45,326 bases of DNA from Clostridiales bacterium. Lineage in GTDB: Bacteria; Bacillota; Clostridia; Saccharofermentanales; Saccharofermentanaceae. Location: assembly GCA_017620475.1 (NCBI GenBank), contig JAFZQI010000013.1, positions 1 through 45,326 of the forward strand. The letters run 5' to 3'. The translations under genes were made by a program, and so were the position numbers. The notes under the pieces were generated by a model, which saw only the letters and a program-made list of their open reading frames with translations, was not told the DNA's origin and ran no database searches. Position 1 is the first letter of the stretch, and each line of letters opens with the position of its first letter. Below, piece by piece: positions 16,977 through 25,212 of the stretch.

Positions 16977-18089
16977 ATGAGACGGGTAATTACTAAAGAA
17001 GAGAAAAAGATACTGGACAGGAACAGTGAGCGGATCTGCTCGACTGCGATCTTCGGCAGGCAGGGGTTCAGTTTCCTGGCGCTTGCAATTGGCATGACCA
17101 TCGGGTGTATTCTGGGTGCAATCGTAGGCTTCGGCATCATCGGGATGGAGAATGAGGGTCCCTCGATGCTCGCTTTCTTTGGAATCTCCCTCAGCGTTGC
17201 CGCAATCACGGTGTATCTTACATCCGTAATCGGCACGAAAAGGATCCACGACCGGTACTTTGTCGTCGGGAAAACGCAGATCAACGGCGCCACCATAATC
17301 CTGGACGAAGAGAGCGGGGTAACGGCATACACCGAAGACGATTATCTGGACGAGAATGGAAATCCCTACAAGATCGCCGTGACGGACTTGTTTGTGCGCC
17401 CGCAGAATGAAACACGTTACATCATCGTGATAAATGGCGATACCACCTTCATGATGAGCGCGGAAGGTGAACTGGCAGGGCTGATTCCAAAATCTTCGAC
17501 AGAAATGCCGCAGTCTCAAACCGAGATCCCGCAGGCAAAAAACGAGATCATCGGCCATCCGAACCAGTTCCGGATCACAGACGACCACGTTCCGGAGGCA
17601 CAGCAAAGGATAAAGCGGTTCCACAGTGTCTATCCGAATACGAACCGGTACAGAAAATCCCTGGCGCTGCTAGGCACAGGGTTCTTCGGCTTTATGGGGT
17701 GGACGTTCCTTGTCTTTCTGGCATACGGACTTTTCTTCCAGTATACAAAGCTCGAAAAGAACTACTTCGTTTGGGGAATACCGGCGATCCTTATCCTGAC
17801 GGAAATCTCGCTGCTCGTCTGCGATATGATCTTCAGAAAGAAGAACAAGAACAAATACCACGACTTTAAGGATGTCAGAAAAGTGGTGCTCCTTAGAAAG
17901 CAGGTCTCCTTCCGGCCCGGATGCCTGGATTTCCTCGTCTGTGAGACCAATGAAAAAGGCGAGATGGGCTACGGGCAGTATCTCGGATTTGACGGATTCG
18001 ACTCGGGCGATGCCGCTTCCATGAAGCCAGGACAGATCATCTACAAATACACCTACGGAAAAGACGGCGTATTCTTAGGGACGAAATAA
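16977..18089 (+). CDS. four-helix membrane protein, unknown
   Basis: About 370 residues from ATG 16977. Two membrane helices lie near the N-terminus (about 30-90), a polar domain of about 130 residues follows, then two more helices (about 215-280) and a C-terminal polar domain that ends VFLGTK. The start is uncertain: ATG 16977 has only a distant AGGAA, while in-frame GTG 16911 coincides with the predicted transcription start and would be a leaderless start giving 392 residues. Low-complexity [16 protein letters not shown] occurs in the middle loop. No family recognised. Divergent from the rubrerythrin operon. Confidence 0.7.
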   Translation: MRRVITKEEKKILDRNSERICSTAIFGRQGFSFLALAIGMTIGCILGAIVGFGIIGMENEGPSMLAFFGISLSVAAITVYLTSVIGTKRIHDRYFVVGKTQINGATIILDEESGVTAYTEDDYLDENGNPYKIAVTDLFVRPQNETRYIIVINGDTTFMMSAEGELAGLIPKSSTEMPQSQTEIPQAKNEIIGHPNQFRITDDHVPEAQQRIKRFHSVYPNTNRYRKSLALLGTGFFGFMGWTFLVFLAYGLFFQYTKLEKNYFVWGIPAILILTEISLLVCDMIFRKKNKNKYHDFKDVRKVVLLRKQVSFRPGCLDFLVCETNEKGEMGYGQYLGFDGFDSGDAASMKPGQIIYKYTYGKDGVFLGTK

Positions 18090-18146
18090 CACGATATTCT
18101 CGGTTCAAAAAATACGGCATTTCGTTTCTTCGCGAAAAGAACTATT

Positions 18147-18155
18147 TGTGATACT
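18147..18155 (+). promoter_or_regulatory. extended -10 element immediately before the ZIP gene
   Basis: TGTGATACT sits only eight bases before ATG 18164, so transcription would begin at or within two bases of the start codon, and no Shine-Dalgarno is visible: a leaderless-start candidate. Confidence 0.4.
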
Positions 18156-18163
18156 ATCTACTT

Positions 18164-18943
18164 ATGGATTATGTGTATGCGTTGATTGGAATAATGATAC
18201 CGTTCGTCGGAACCGTCCTCGGTGCCGCCTGTGTTTTCCTACTCAAGGATAAACTAAAAGAGAAGACCGAACGGGCACTTTTGGGCTTTGCTTCCGGCGT
18301 CATGGTCGCGGCATCGATCTTCAGCCTTCTGCTTCCGGCAATCGATGAGAGCCGGGATCTGGAGAATTTTGATTTTCTCCCGCCCTCCATGGGTTTTCTT
18401 TTCGGTATATTCTTCCTCCTTTTCCTTGACCGGGTCGTCCCGCACATTCATCCGCAAGGCGATGAAGAGGGTCCGGCGACGGAATTAAAAAGAACGACTA
18501 AGATGCTTCTTGCCATTACGATCCATAACATACCGGAAGGTATGGCGGTCGGCGTTGTTGTCGGCGGCTGGTTCAGCGGCCGTTACAATATCTCCTTATC
18601 CGCAGCACTTGTGCTTTCCATCGGGATCGCCATCCAGAATTTCCCTGAAGGGGCCATTGTTTCTATGCCGCTGCATGCCGAAGGAATGCCGAAGGATCGG
18701 ACCTTCCTGTATGGCGCACTTTCCGGAATCGTCGAACCGATCGCGGCTCTCGCGATGATGAATGCCGCCGGCGTCTTCTCGCCGGTCATGCCGTATCTTC
18801 TGAGCTTTGCCGCCGGCGCCATGATCTATGTGGTCATCGAGGAACTGGTTCCGGAGATGGCAAAAGGGGAGCATTCCAATGTAGGAACGATCTGGTTTGC
18901 CCTGGGCTTCGTGCTCATGATGGCTATGGACGTGGCGCTGTAG
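18164..18943 (+). CDS. ZIP family metal transporter
   Basis: 259 residues with about eight membrane helices. The helix IV and V metal-binding signatures are HNIPEGMA and QNFPEGAIVSMP, as in bacterial ZupT-like proteins that import zinc, iron or manganese. A His-containing loop (PHIHPQGDEEG) lies between helices III and IV. It ends VIEELVPEM...GFVLMMAMDVAL. The ATG lacks a ribosome site but the first helix begins at once, so the start is secure. It is a close relative of the C-terminal half of the MntP-ZIP fusion at 34726-36090. Confidence 0.92.
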   Translation: MDYVYALIGIMIPFVGTVLGAACVFLLKDKLKEKTERALLGFASGVMVAASIFSLLLPAIDESRDLENFDFLPPSMGFLFGIFFLLFLDRVVPHIHPQGDEEGPATELKRTTKMLLAITIHNIPEGMAVGVVVGGWFSGRYNISLSAALVLSIGIAIQNFPEGAIVSMPLHAEGMPKDRTFLYGALSGIVEPIAALAMMNAAGVFSPVMPYLLSFAAGAMIYVVIEELVPEMAKGEHSNVGTIWFALGFVLMMAMDVAL

Positions 18944-19008
18944 CAAATAGTATGGCCATGGCTCGTGTATGGGCATGATCCTGCAATACTCTTTTTGGAG
19001 GTTTCCTG

Positions 19009-20220
19009 GTGAAAAAACTAATCAGCATCTCTATTATTCTTTCCATCGCGCTGTCTCTTGTGGCCTGTAAGCCGAAGAAGGCCACTCTTGAATCGCGGAT
19101 CAATGTCGAGGCGGAGATCGCGCAGCTTCAAAATGTGGAAAGAAATATCTGGATCAATGAAAACACGATATACGAATCTATTGTGAAATATCTGCTTTAT
19201 ACGGCGCAGGAGACCAATCTTCGCGGTTCGCTTATCGTGGCAACGGACGATGAAGTCCTCTTCGTATCCGGAACGAGACTTTCAGATATCAACGGGGACG
19301 AAGTCACCCCCTATACGACATACGAGATCGGTTCCCTGACAAAGTCCTTCGTCGCGGTTTGCATCCTGAAACTGATCGAAGAAGGCAAACTGTCGATGGA
19401 CAATACTCTGGCGGATTTTTATCCGGAATACAGCTCCTGTCCAAATTACGGGAAAACATCTAAGGTAACGATCTTTCAAATGCTGCACATGCGCTCCGGT
19501 ATCCCGGATTATCTGAATCAGCCCGAGCGGTTCTTCGACGAGAAGGAAGTCATGGATATCCTCGGGCCGGATGAGCCGAATATGACTGTACAGGAAAGAC
19601 TGGAAACGGTTTTTGAAACGGTAGACGAGGAGAAGTATCTGACGAGGCTTTTTACTTGCGAACCGAACAGTGAACCGGATACGGCCTATGAATACTCGAA
19701 TACGAATTACAGAACGCTTGCAATGATCATTGAGAAAGTCAGTGGCAAAAAGTATGAGGAGTACGTAAACGAAGTGATTTTCACGCCGTGTAAAATGACG
19801 GGTACATCCTCGATGGCAGTAGGTGATATAACGGCTTCTGTCGGAGATTCTTTTGCGTTTCTTCCAATGTATACTTTTGGCGCAGGCGACATTCATTCCA
19901 ATGTAGTAGATATGCTGAAATATAACCGCGCTCTTTTCGGAGGATATCTTCTGAATAAACAATCGATGGCGAAGATCTTTGAAATGGTCGATATGTATGC
20001 ATGCGGCTGGTCCGTGGGCGGTCTGAACGGCTATGGCAAACACATCGGCGAGGACGTGACCCACCATACCGGTGCTACGGAAGCGTTCCACTCTGCCGAC
20101 TATGTTATTGAGAGGAACGGAAAACATCTTTACATCATCATGCTTGCACCTAATGGCGCGAACCCCGTTGATAAGACCCTGTATCCGATGCTGGACAATC
20201 TGTTTGAAAAGGACAAGTAA
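19009..20220 (+). CDS. beta-lactamase-like serine hydrolase lipoprotein
   Basis: 403 residues. A lipoprotein signal ends LVAC (Cys20). The penicillin-binding/class C beta-lactamase fold is marked by SLTK (Ser109-Lys112), YSN (229-231) and HTG (near 347), the three standard catalytic motifs. Members act as D-amino-acid peptidases or esterases on the cell surface, and substrate cannot be predicted. GTG 19009 is the start, eight bases after TTGGAGG. The gene stands alone between ZIP and PAP2. Confidence 0.88.
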   Translation: MKKLISISIILSIALSLVACKPKKATLESRINVEAEIAQLQNVERNIWINENTIYESIVKYLLYTAQETNLRGSLIVATDDEVLFVSGTRLSDINGDEVTPYTTYEIGSLTKSFVAVCILKLIEEGKLSMDNTLADFYPEYSSCPNYGKTSKVTIFQMLHMRSGIPDYLNQPERFFDEKEVMDILGPDEPNMTVQERLETVFETVDEEKYLTRLFTCEPNSEPDTAYEYSNTNYRTLAMIIEKVSGKKYEEYVNEVIFTPCKMTGTSSMAVGDITASVGDSFAFLPMYTFGAGDIHSNVVDMLKYNRALFGGYLLNKQSMAKIFEMVDMYACGWSVGGLNGYGKHIGEDVTHHTGATEAFHSADYVIERNGKHLYIIMLAPNGANPVDKTLYPMLDNLFEKDK

Positions 20221-20288
20221 GCCTTTTCATTTTCGCTAAGATCAAATACCGGATATACCAGGACAATTGCAGAAAAGAAAAAAAAGTG

Positions 20289-20324
20289 CTATCGTATTAT
20301 TAAACGTGTTTAATAATACGATAG
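20289..20324. promoter_or_regulatory. 17-bp perfect inverted repeat upstream of PAP2 (strong operator candidate)
   Basis: CTATCGTATTATTAAAC (20289-20305), two bases, then its exact reverse complement (20308-20324). The right arm runs straight into the AGGGG ribosome site of the PAP2 gene. A two-base spacer suits a dimeric repressor such as TetR or MarR better than an RNA hairpin, and there is no T-run. Confidence 0.7.
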
Positions 20325-20336
20325 GGGATAATCTAT

Positions 20337-21359
20337 TTGGAAAAGTCAAAACGCACTCGTTTGTACATTTGTCTTGCGGTATTCTTTGCCGCTGCCTTTG
20401 TTGCCGGGACTTTCTGGGATCTTCCCGTTGCCCGCGCGCTGTATTCCGAAAACAATCGCGTAGCCGTCATTTTCAGCGTCCTCGGACTGTACCTGTTCTT
20501 CGGATCATATGTATTTCTTCTGGGCGTACTTTGCCGACAGCTTCTTGTGGCGAACAGCAAAGGGGAGAACGGCAAGGGGGCGAATGGCAAAAGATGGATC
20601 CGATGGCTCATCCTTCTTCTTTTTGTATACCTGACGCTCTCCACCTCCGCTCTCGGCGGCGGCGGGTTTATCAGCGACTCGGTCTGCGGATTCCTCTTCC
20701 CCGAGAAAACAGGCTCTCTCTGGGAATATCTCCTTGCCGGCCTGATCCTCTTTGTGCCGCTTTTTCCTCTTGGCATGCTTGCCAACAAGGACCGCTATGA
20801 CAAGACCGTAGTCCGCAGACTTATCGTTCTTCTTGCTTTTATGTGTTTTGCATTTTTTCTGTCCTCCTTTGTGAAAAGCACTGTGATGCGGCCGCGTTAT
20901 CGTATCACCCTTCTCGGCTACGAAGGGGTGGAATTTGTTCCCTGGTATTCTCTTCTTAAAAACAGCAAGTTTCTCATGAGTTTTTACGATCTGGTATCGG
21001 ATGATCTCGGTTCCTTTTTCAGCGGGCATGCCATGAACGCGATGCTGAATCTGGCCATCATATCTGCGTTTGCAGGTGCTTTTCCCAAGGTAAAAGAAAA
21101 AGAGAAGTCGCTGATTATTCTGGCGATTGCGATTTCCGTGCCGATCATGCTGTCACGTATGGTGCTCGGTGATCACTACCTCAGTGATGTGGCATTCGGC
21201 GCCCTGGCCGGACTGAAGATGTGTTATTCGGTGGAAAAAGTAGGCGATAAAGCAGAGAGCTTTTCTCTTCACTCTGTAAAGAAAAAAATTATAGGTTGCA
21301 AATTGCACAGAGAAAAAAGCCGTTCTTCCCTTAATACTGGACTTTTTACAGACTGGTAA
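20337..21359 (+). CDS. PAP2 superfamily membrane phosphatase
   Basis: About 340 residues with six or so membrane helices. The PAP2 signature is in order: KSTVMRPRYR, FFSGHAMN and SRMVLGDHYLSDV, with the catalytic His residues in place. Family members dephosphorylate phosphatidic acid, phosphatidylglycerol phosphate or undecaprenyl pyrophosphate on the membrane. The start is TTG 20337, nine bases after AGGGG; no ATG fits better. The C-terminal 45 residues are basic and unrelated to the fold. It is preceded by a long perfect inverted repeat, so its expression is probably repressor controlled. Confidence 0.85.
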   Translation: MEKSKRTRLYICLAVFFAAAFVAGTFWDLPVARALYSENNRVAVIFSVLGLYLFFGSYVFLLGVLCRQLLVANSKGENGKGANGKRWIRWLILLLFVYLTLSTSALGGGGFISDSVCGFLFPEKTGSLWEYLLAGLILFVPLFPLGMLANKDRYDKTVVRRLIVLLAFMCFAFFLSSFVKSTVMRPRYRITLLGYEGVEFVPWYSLLKNSKFLMSFYDLVSDDLGSFFSGHAMNAMLNLAIISAFAGAFPKVKEKEKSLIILAIAISVPIMLSRMVLGDHYLSDVAFGALAGLKMCYSVEKVGDKAESFSLHSVKKKIIGCKLHREKSRSSLNTGLFTDW

Positions 21360-21364
21360 ATACC

Positions 21365-21393
21365 TTGACAGGTTAGCAGATGCTTACTATAAT
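21365..21393 (+). promoter_or_regulatory. feo operon promoter, consensus TTGACA-N17-TATAAT
   Basis: Perfect -35 (21365-21370) and -10 (21388-21393) with 17-base spacing. An iron-box-like palindrome occupies the spacer. Confidence 0.9.
21371..21388. promoter_or_regulatory. DtxR-type box 1 inside the feo promoter
   Basis: GGTTAG-CAGATG-CTTACT lies exactly between -35 and -10, the position for repression. Its centre CAGATG is identical to the box at 27635-27654. Confidence 0.6.
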
Positions 21394-21398
21394 GTGTG

Positions 21399-21420
21399 AT
21401 GGTTAGATAAGACTAACCAT
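21399..21420. promoter_or_regulatory. DtxR-type box 2, perfect 8-6-8 palindrome
   Basis: ATGGTTAG-ATAAGA-CTAACCAT, starting six bases after the feo -10 and thus covering the transcription start. Confidence 0.65.
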
Positions 21421-21434
21421 TTATTTAAGGTTGA

Positions 21435-21452
21435 GGTTAGCAATCTCTAACC
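21435..21452. promoter_or_regulatory. DtxR-type box 3 in the feo leader
   Basis: GGTTAG-CAATCT-CTAACC, a perfect 6-6-6 palindrome eight bases before the feoA ribosome site. Confidence 0.6.
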
Positions 21453-21470
21453 AGATATCAGGAGGAAAGA

Positions 21471-21683
21471 ATGATGCCTCTAGTTTTTGCAGAACCCGGG
21501 CAGTCCCAGATCATCAAGAAGATCGGCGGAAACCCGGAAGTCAAGAAACACCTGGAAGATCTGGGCTTTAATGTGGGCGGCGAAGTCAGTGTCGTCAGCA
21601 TGCTCGGAGGAAACCTGATCGTCAAGGTCAAGGAGAGCCGGGTAGCCGTCAGTGAAGAACTGGCAAGAAAAATCATGGTCTGA
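21471..21683 (+). CDS. feoA: FeoA family ferrous iron transport protein (first copy)
   Basis: 70 residues, an SH3-like small cytoplasmic domain that binds and modulates FeoB: GGNPEVKKHLEDLGFNVGGEVSVVSMLGGNLIVKVKESRVAV is typical FeoA. GGAGG at 21461-21465 precedes two adjacent ATGs (21471 and 21474), and either may be used. It is first of a four-gene operon with a second FeoA, FeoB and a Cys-rich membrane peptide. Two tandem FeoA proteins are common in Clostridia. Confidence 0.92.
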   Translation: MMPLVFAEPGQSQIIKKIGGNPEVKKHLEDLGFNVGGEVSVVSMLGGNLIVKVKESRVAVSEELARKIMV

Positions 21684-21703
21684 AAAGAAGGGGGGATGTT
21701 GTT

Positions 21704-21949
21704 GTGAGAACACTTAGAGATGCAAAAGTCGGTGAGACAGTTACTGTAGTGAAACTGCATGGTGAAGGCGCAGTAAAACGCAGGATCATGGATATGGGGA
21801 TCACGAAGAGAGCGATCATTTATGTCCGTAAAGTGGCACCGCTTGGCGATCCGGTGGAAGTGACAGTTCGAAATTACGAACTTTCGCTTCGTAAGGCGGA
21901 TGCGGAAATGATCGAAGTAGAGTATTACAGGAAGGAAGATGAAAAATGA
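21704..21949 (+). CDS. feoA: FeoA family ferrous iron transport protein (second copy)
   Basis: 81 residues with a GTG start, eight bases after a run of Gs that serves as ribosome site. The SH3-like core is clear: LRDAKVGETVTVVKLHGEGAVKRRIMDMGITKRAIIYVRKVAPLGDPVEV. Its TGA overlaps the feoB ATG (ATGA), giving coupled translation. Confidence 0.94.
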   Translation: MRTLRDAKVGETVTVVKLHGEGAVKRRIMDMGITKRAIIYVRKVAPLGDPVEVTVRNYELSLRKADAEMIEVEYYRKEDEK

Positions 21950-24366
21950 GTCTGCGTATTGCACTTGCAGGTAACCCGAATAGTGGTAAGACAACCCTTT
22001 TCAATGCGTTGACCGGCGCAAATCAGTTTGTGGGTAACTGGCCGGGCGTAACCGTTGAAAAGAAAGAAGGTAAATTGAAGAAGCACGACGACGTGGTCAT
22101 CACGGACCTGCCGGGTATTTATTCCCTGTCGCCGTATACATTGGAAGAAGTGGTAGCCAGAAACTACCTGATCGGTGAGCGTCCGGATGCGATCCTCAAT
22201 ATCGTAGACGGTACAAACCTCGAGCGAAACCTCTACCTGACGACCCAGCTTACCGAACTGGGTATTCCGGTGGTCATGGCCATCAACATGATGGATATCG
22301 TGAAGAAAAACGGTGATGAGATCCGTGTGGAGGAACTCTCCCGCCAGCTCGGCTGCAAAGTCGTCGTGATCTCCGCACTCAAGGGTGACGGTGTCATGGA
22401 TGCGGCAGAAGCGGCCATCAACGCGGCAAAGAGCACTAAGACTATCCCGCAGCACAGCTTCTCCGGTCCGGTTGAGCATGCACTTGCACATATCGAAGAG
22501 GCCGTTGTACACGATATGCCCGAAGAACAGCAGAGATGGTACGCCATCAAGGTCTTCGAGCGGGATGACAAAGTTCTGGAGCAGCTCCACATTCCGGAAG
22601 GAACCATGTCCCATATCGAAAACGATATCAAGGCAGCAGAACAGGAGCTGGACGACGATGCCGAGAGCATCATCACCAATGAGCGTTATGTCTACATCGC
22701 GGAAGTAATCAAGTCCTGCTACAAGAAGAAATCTGCAGGCAAGCTGACCACCTCCGATAAGATCGATAAGGTCGTTACCAACCGCTGGCTTGGTCTTCCG
22801 ATCTTCGCGCTGGTCATGTTCCTTGTATACTGGATCGCCATGGTTGCAGTCGGTACTCCTGCTACTGATTTTACTAATGATAAAATATTCGATGAAGGCT
22901 TCCATCTTTTCGGTATGGACGGCGGGTATGGAGAACTTGCTGAGAGATGGAGTGATGCTTCTGCAATCGTAGACGGCCACGATGCTTATGTAGAAGAACA
23001 CGGTGAAGCTCCGGCAGGTGAATATACCTTCGAAGTCGAGGATGAGGAAACTCTTGAGATCTCCGAAGAAACTGCAACTATTGAAGAATACGAAGAAGCA
23101 GTAAAGACTCTGGAAGAGATCGGTGAAGAACCGGATCCGGCGGACTACGGCACATTCGTTCCGAGTATCCCGGCTCTGGTAGAAGAGGGCCTGGATAAGG
23201 CCGGTGCTGCAGATTGGCTCAAGGGCCTGGTTCTGGACGGTATCGTGGCCGGTGTCGGTGCAGTGCTCGGATTTGTACCCCAGATGCTGGTATTGTTCCT
23301 GCTTCTGGCTTTCCTCGAAGCATGCGGCTATATGGCCCGTATCGCCTTCGTCCTTGACCGTATCTTCAGAAAGTTCGGTCTTTCCGGTAAATCCTTCATT
23401 CCGATGCTGGTTGGTGTCGGATGCGGTGTGCCGGGAATCATGGCCAGCCGTACGATCGAAAATGAACGTGACAGAAGAATGACCATCATGACCACCACTT
23501 TCATCCCCTGCGGAGCGAAGGTACCTTTCATCGCCATGATCGCAGGTGCGCTGTTCGGCGGGTCCGCATGGGTCTCCACCGGCGCCTACTTCATCGGTAT
23601 GGCCGCGATCATTATCTCCGGTATCATGCTGAAGAAAACCAAGATGTTCGCAGGAAATCCGGCTCCCTTCGTTATGGAGCTTCCGGCTTACCACTGGCCG
23701 ACTCTCGGAAACGTTCTCCGTTCCATGTGGGAGCGTGGCTGGTCCTTCATCAAGAAGGCCGGAACCATCATCCTTCTTTCTACGATCGTGGTATGGTTCA
23801 CCTCTCGTTTCGGATTTGTTGACGGCAACTTCCAGATGCTCGCCGAAGAAGAACTGGAGTTCTCCCTCCTGGCGAAGCTCGGTAATGCCATTGCCTGGAT
23901 CTTTATCCCGCTGGGCTGGGGTGACTGGCAGGCGGCGGTTGCCTCCATCACAGGACTGGTGGCCAAGGAGAACATCGTTGGTACCATGGGTATCCTCTAC
24001 GGAAGCGGAGAACTCTCAACATGGCAGGCTCTGGCTGCGGCATTTACAAGTGTTGCCGGCTTCTCCTTCCTCGTATTCAATCTCCTCTGCGCACCTTGCT
24101 TTGCGGCGATCGGTGCCATCAAGCGTGAGATGAACAATGCGAAGTGGACATGGTTTGCCATCGGTTACCAGTGTGGATTCGCGTATGTGATCGCCCTTAT
24201 GGTCAACCAGTTCGGTCTCCTGTTTACCGGTGATGTCAATGTCATCGGCCTGATCTTCGCCATCGCGGCACTGGCCGGCATGATCTACATGCTGTTCTTC
24301 AAGAAGTATAAGGAAGCAGACAAGCTTACGACCAAAGATCTTAAGGAGAAGGTGTTGTCCAAATGA
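21946..24366 (+). CDS. feoB: ferrous iron transporter FeoB
   Basis: 806 residues. The N-terminal G domain has GNPNSGKT (9-16), the switch region GNWPGVTVEKKEG, DLPGIYSLSPYT and NMMD; a helical spacer domain follows, then a polytopic membrane domain with two Gate-type repeats (VPQMLVLFLLLAFLEACGYMAR and CGAKVPF near the middle; APCFAAIGAIKRE later). It imports ferrous iron. An acidic stretch of about 85 residues (starting near residue 310, rich in Glu/Asp) is inserted between the first two membrane helices, longer than in typical FeoBs. Part of the feo operon behind three iron-box-like palindromes. Confidence 0.97.
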   Translation: MSLRIALAGNPNSGKTTLFNALTGANQFVGNWPGVTVEKKEGKLKKHDDVVITDLPGIYSLSPYTLEEVVARNYLIGERPDAILNIVDGTNLERNLYLTTQLTELGIPVVMAINMMDIVKKNGDEIRVEELSRQLGCKVVVISALKGDGVMDAAEAAINAAKSTKTIPQHSFSGPVEHALAHIEEAVVHDMPEEQQRWYAIKVFERDDKVLEQLHIPEGTMSHIENDIKAAEQELDDDAESIITNERYVYIAEVIKSCYKKKSAGKLTTSDKIDKVVTNRWLGLPIFALVMFLVYWIAMVAVGTPATDFTNDKIFDEGFHLFGMDGGYGELAERWSDASAIVDGHDAYVEEHGEAPAGEYTFEVEDEETLEISEETATIEEYEEAVKTLEEIGEEPDPADYGTFVPSIPALVEEGLDKAGAADWLKGLVLDGIVAGVGAVLGFVPQMLVLFLLLAFLEACGYMARIAFVLDRIFRKFGLSGKSFIPMLVGVGCGVPGIMASRTIENERDRRMTIMTTTFIPCGAKVPFIAMIAGALFGGSAWVSTGAYFIGMAAIIISGIMLKKTKMFAGNPAPFVMELPAYHWPTLGNVLRSMWERGWSFIKKAGTIILLSTIVVWFTSRFGFVDGNFQMLAEEELEFSLLAKLGNAIAWIFIPLGWGDWQAAVASITGLVAKENIVGTMGILYGSGELSTWQALAAAFTSVAGFSFLVFNLLCAPCFAAIGAIKREMNNAKWTWFAIGYQCGFAYVIALMVNQFGLLFTGDVNVIGLIFAIAALAGMIYMLFFKKYKEADKLTTKDLKEKVLSK

Positions 24367-24566
24367 TCACCTGGCTTTCGGAAAACTTAGGAACGATCGT
24401 TATTTCCCTCGTTCTTCTTGCCATCGTCGCAGGAATCATCCTGAGCATATGGCGGGACAAGAAGAAAGGGAAGTCCTCCTGCGGCTGTAACTGCGGACAC
24501 TGTGCCATGAGCGGCACATGTCATCAGGCAGCCGGATCAAAAAAGACTGCTTCCAATCGGAAGTAG
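24363..24566 (+). CDS. FeoB-associated Cys-rich membrane protein
   Basis: 67 residues: one membrane helix (about 8-29) and a cytoplasmic tail with CGCNCGHC and a further CH pair, matching the FeoB-associated Cys-rich membrane protein family that follows feoB in Firmicutes, possibly a docking metal shuttle. Its ATG overlaps the feoB stop (ATGA). Confidence 0.9.
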   Translation: MITWLSENLGTIVISLVLLAIVAGIILSIWRDKKKGKSSCGCNCGHCAMSGTCHQAAGSKKTASNRK

Positions 24567-24601
24567 AAGCGTTCCTCTATTTTCTTTAGCGTATCGAAAA
24601 G

Positions 24602-24637
24602 CCCTGTAGCCGGATCTATCCGGTTGCAGGGTTTTCC
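24602..24637 (+). terminator. feo operon terminator
   Basis: CCCTGTAGCCGGA (24602-24614) pairs with TCCGGTTGCAGGG (24619-24631), including two G-U wobbles, followed by TTTTCC and more T. Confidence 0.85.
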
Positions 24638-24689
24638 TTTTTTGCGTGCATAAAGCATTCAATAAGAAGGAGAATAAAGAAGAACCGTA

Positions 24690-24727
24690 TTGACAACCGT
24701 ATTAAATTGCATACAATATAATTGTAT
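24690..24727 (+). promoter_or_regulatory. ohrR-gpx promoter with OhrR-like operator
   Basis: TTGACA (24690-24695), 16 bases, TACAAT (24712-24717). The -10 is inside the palindrome ATACAAT-ATA-ATTGTAT (24711-24727), which matches the AT-rich TACAATT..AATTGTA operator known for OhrR in Bacillus. Autoregulation by peroxide is therefore likely. Confidence 0.7.
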
Positions 24728-24747
24728 CAAACAAAAGGAGACTCGAG

Positions 24748-25212
24748 ATGAAGTACGATTATCATGAAGCGATGAAACTTAAGAATCAACTCTGTTTTCC
24801 GCTGTATGCGGCCTCGAGAAATGTGATCGGCCTGTACACCCCGTATTTGAATGAATTGGGGCTGACCTACACCCAGTATCTTGTGTTTCTGGTCCTCTGG
24901 GAGAAAGACGGGATCACGGTCAGTGAGATCTGTGAAAAACTGAAACTGGACAGTGGCACGGTATCTCCGCTTCTGAAGAAACTCCAGCAGGCCGGATATA
25001 TCCGAAAGGTGAGAAGTGCCGGTGACGATCGTGTGGTGGAGATCACGCTTACGGAAGCGGGAAAAGCACTGCAGAAGAAAGCCAAGGATGTTCCGCTGAA
25101 GGTCTCTTCCTGCTTAGATCTTTCTCCGGAGAAGGCAAAAATGCTCTACGATCTTCTTTATGAACTTTTAGAAAACCAGAACAGAAAGAATGCGAAGGGA
25201 GAATCAGTATGA
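24748..25212 (+). CDS. ohrR: OhrR-type MarR family peroxide sensor
   Basis: 154 residues, winged-helix MarR fold. The N-terminal LKNQLCFPLYAASRNVI places the sensing cysteine at Cys16, matching Cys15 of Bacillus OhrR. The DNA-binding region LDSGTVSPLLKKLQQAGYIRKVRSAGDDR is also OhrR-like. Organic peroxides oxidise the Cys and release DNA. An operator of the OhrR type lies in its promoter. Usually ohrR neighbours ohr; here it overlaps a glutathione-peroxidase-like gene instead. One CAGTGCTTTT-type copy lies at 25062-25071. Confidence 0.88.
   Translation: MKYDYHEAMKLKNQLCFPLYAASRNVIGLYTPYLNELGLTYTQYLVFLVLWEKDGITVSEICEKLKLDSGTVSPLLKKLQQAGYIRKVRSAGDDRVVEITLTEAGKALQKKAKDVPLKVSSCLDLSPEKAKMLYDLLYELLENQNRKNAKGESV

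Noticed and set aside
16791..17624. Extending the rubrerythrin frame upstream to a 459-residue product
   Set aside because: The rubrerythrin begins at a conserved MANPNPYSG with a GAGGTG site and promoter; the upstream part is opposite another gene.
20289..20324. Reading the 17-bp inverted repeat as a terminator for the upstream hydrolase gene
   Set aside because: It has no T-run, a two-base spacer that is too tight for an RNA loop, and abuts the next ribosome site.
21925..23694. 589-codon minus-strand frame opposite feoB
   Set aside because: Its residues mirror the FeoB codons; no motif or ribosome site supports it.
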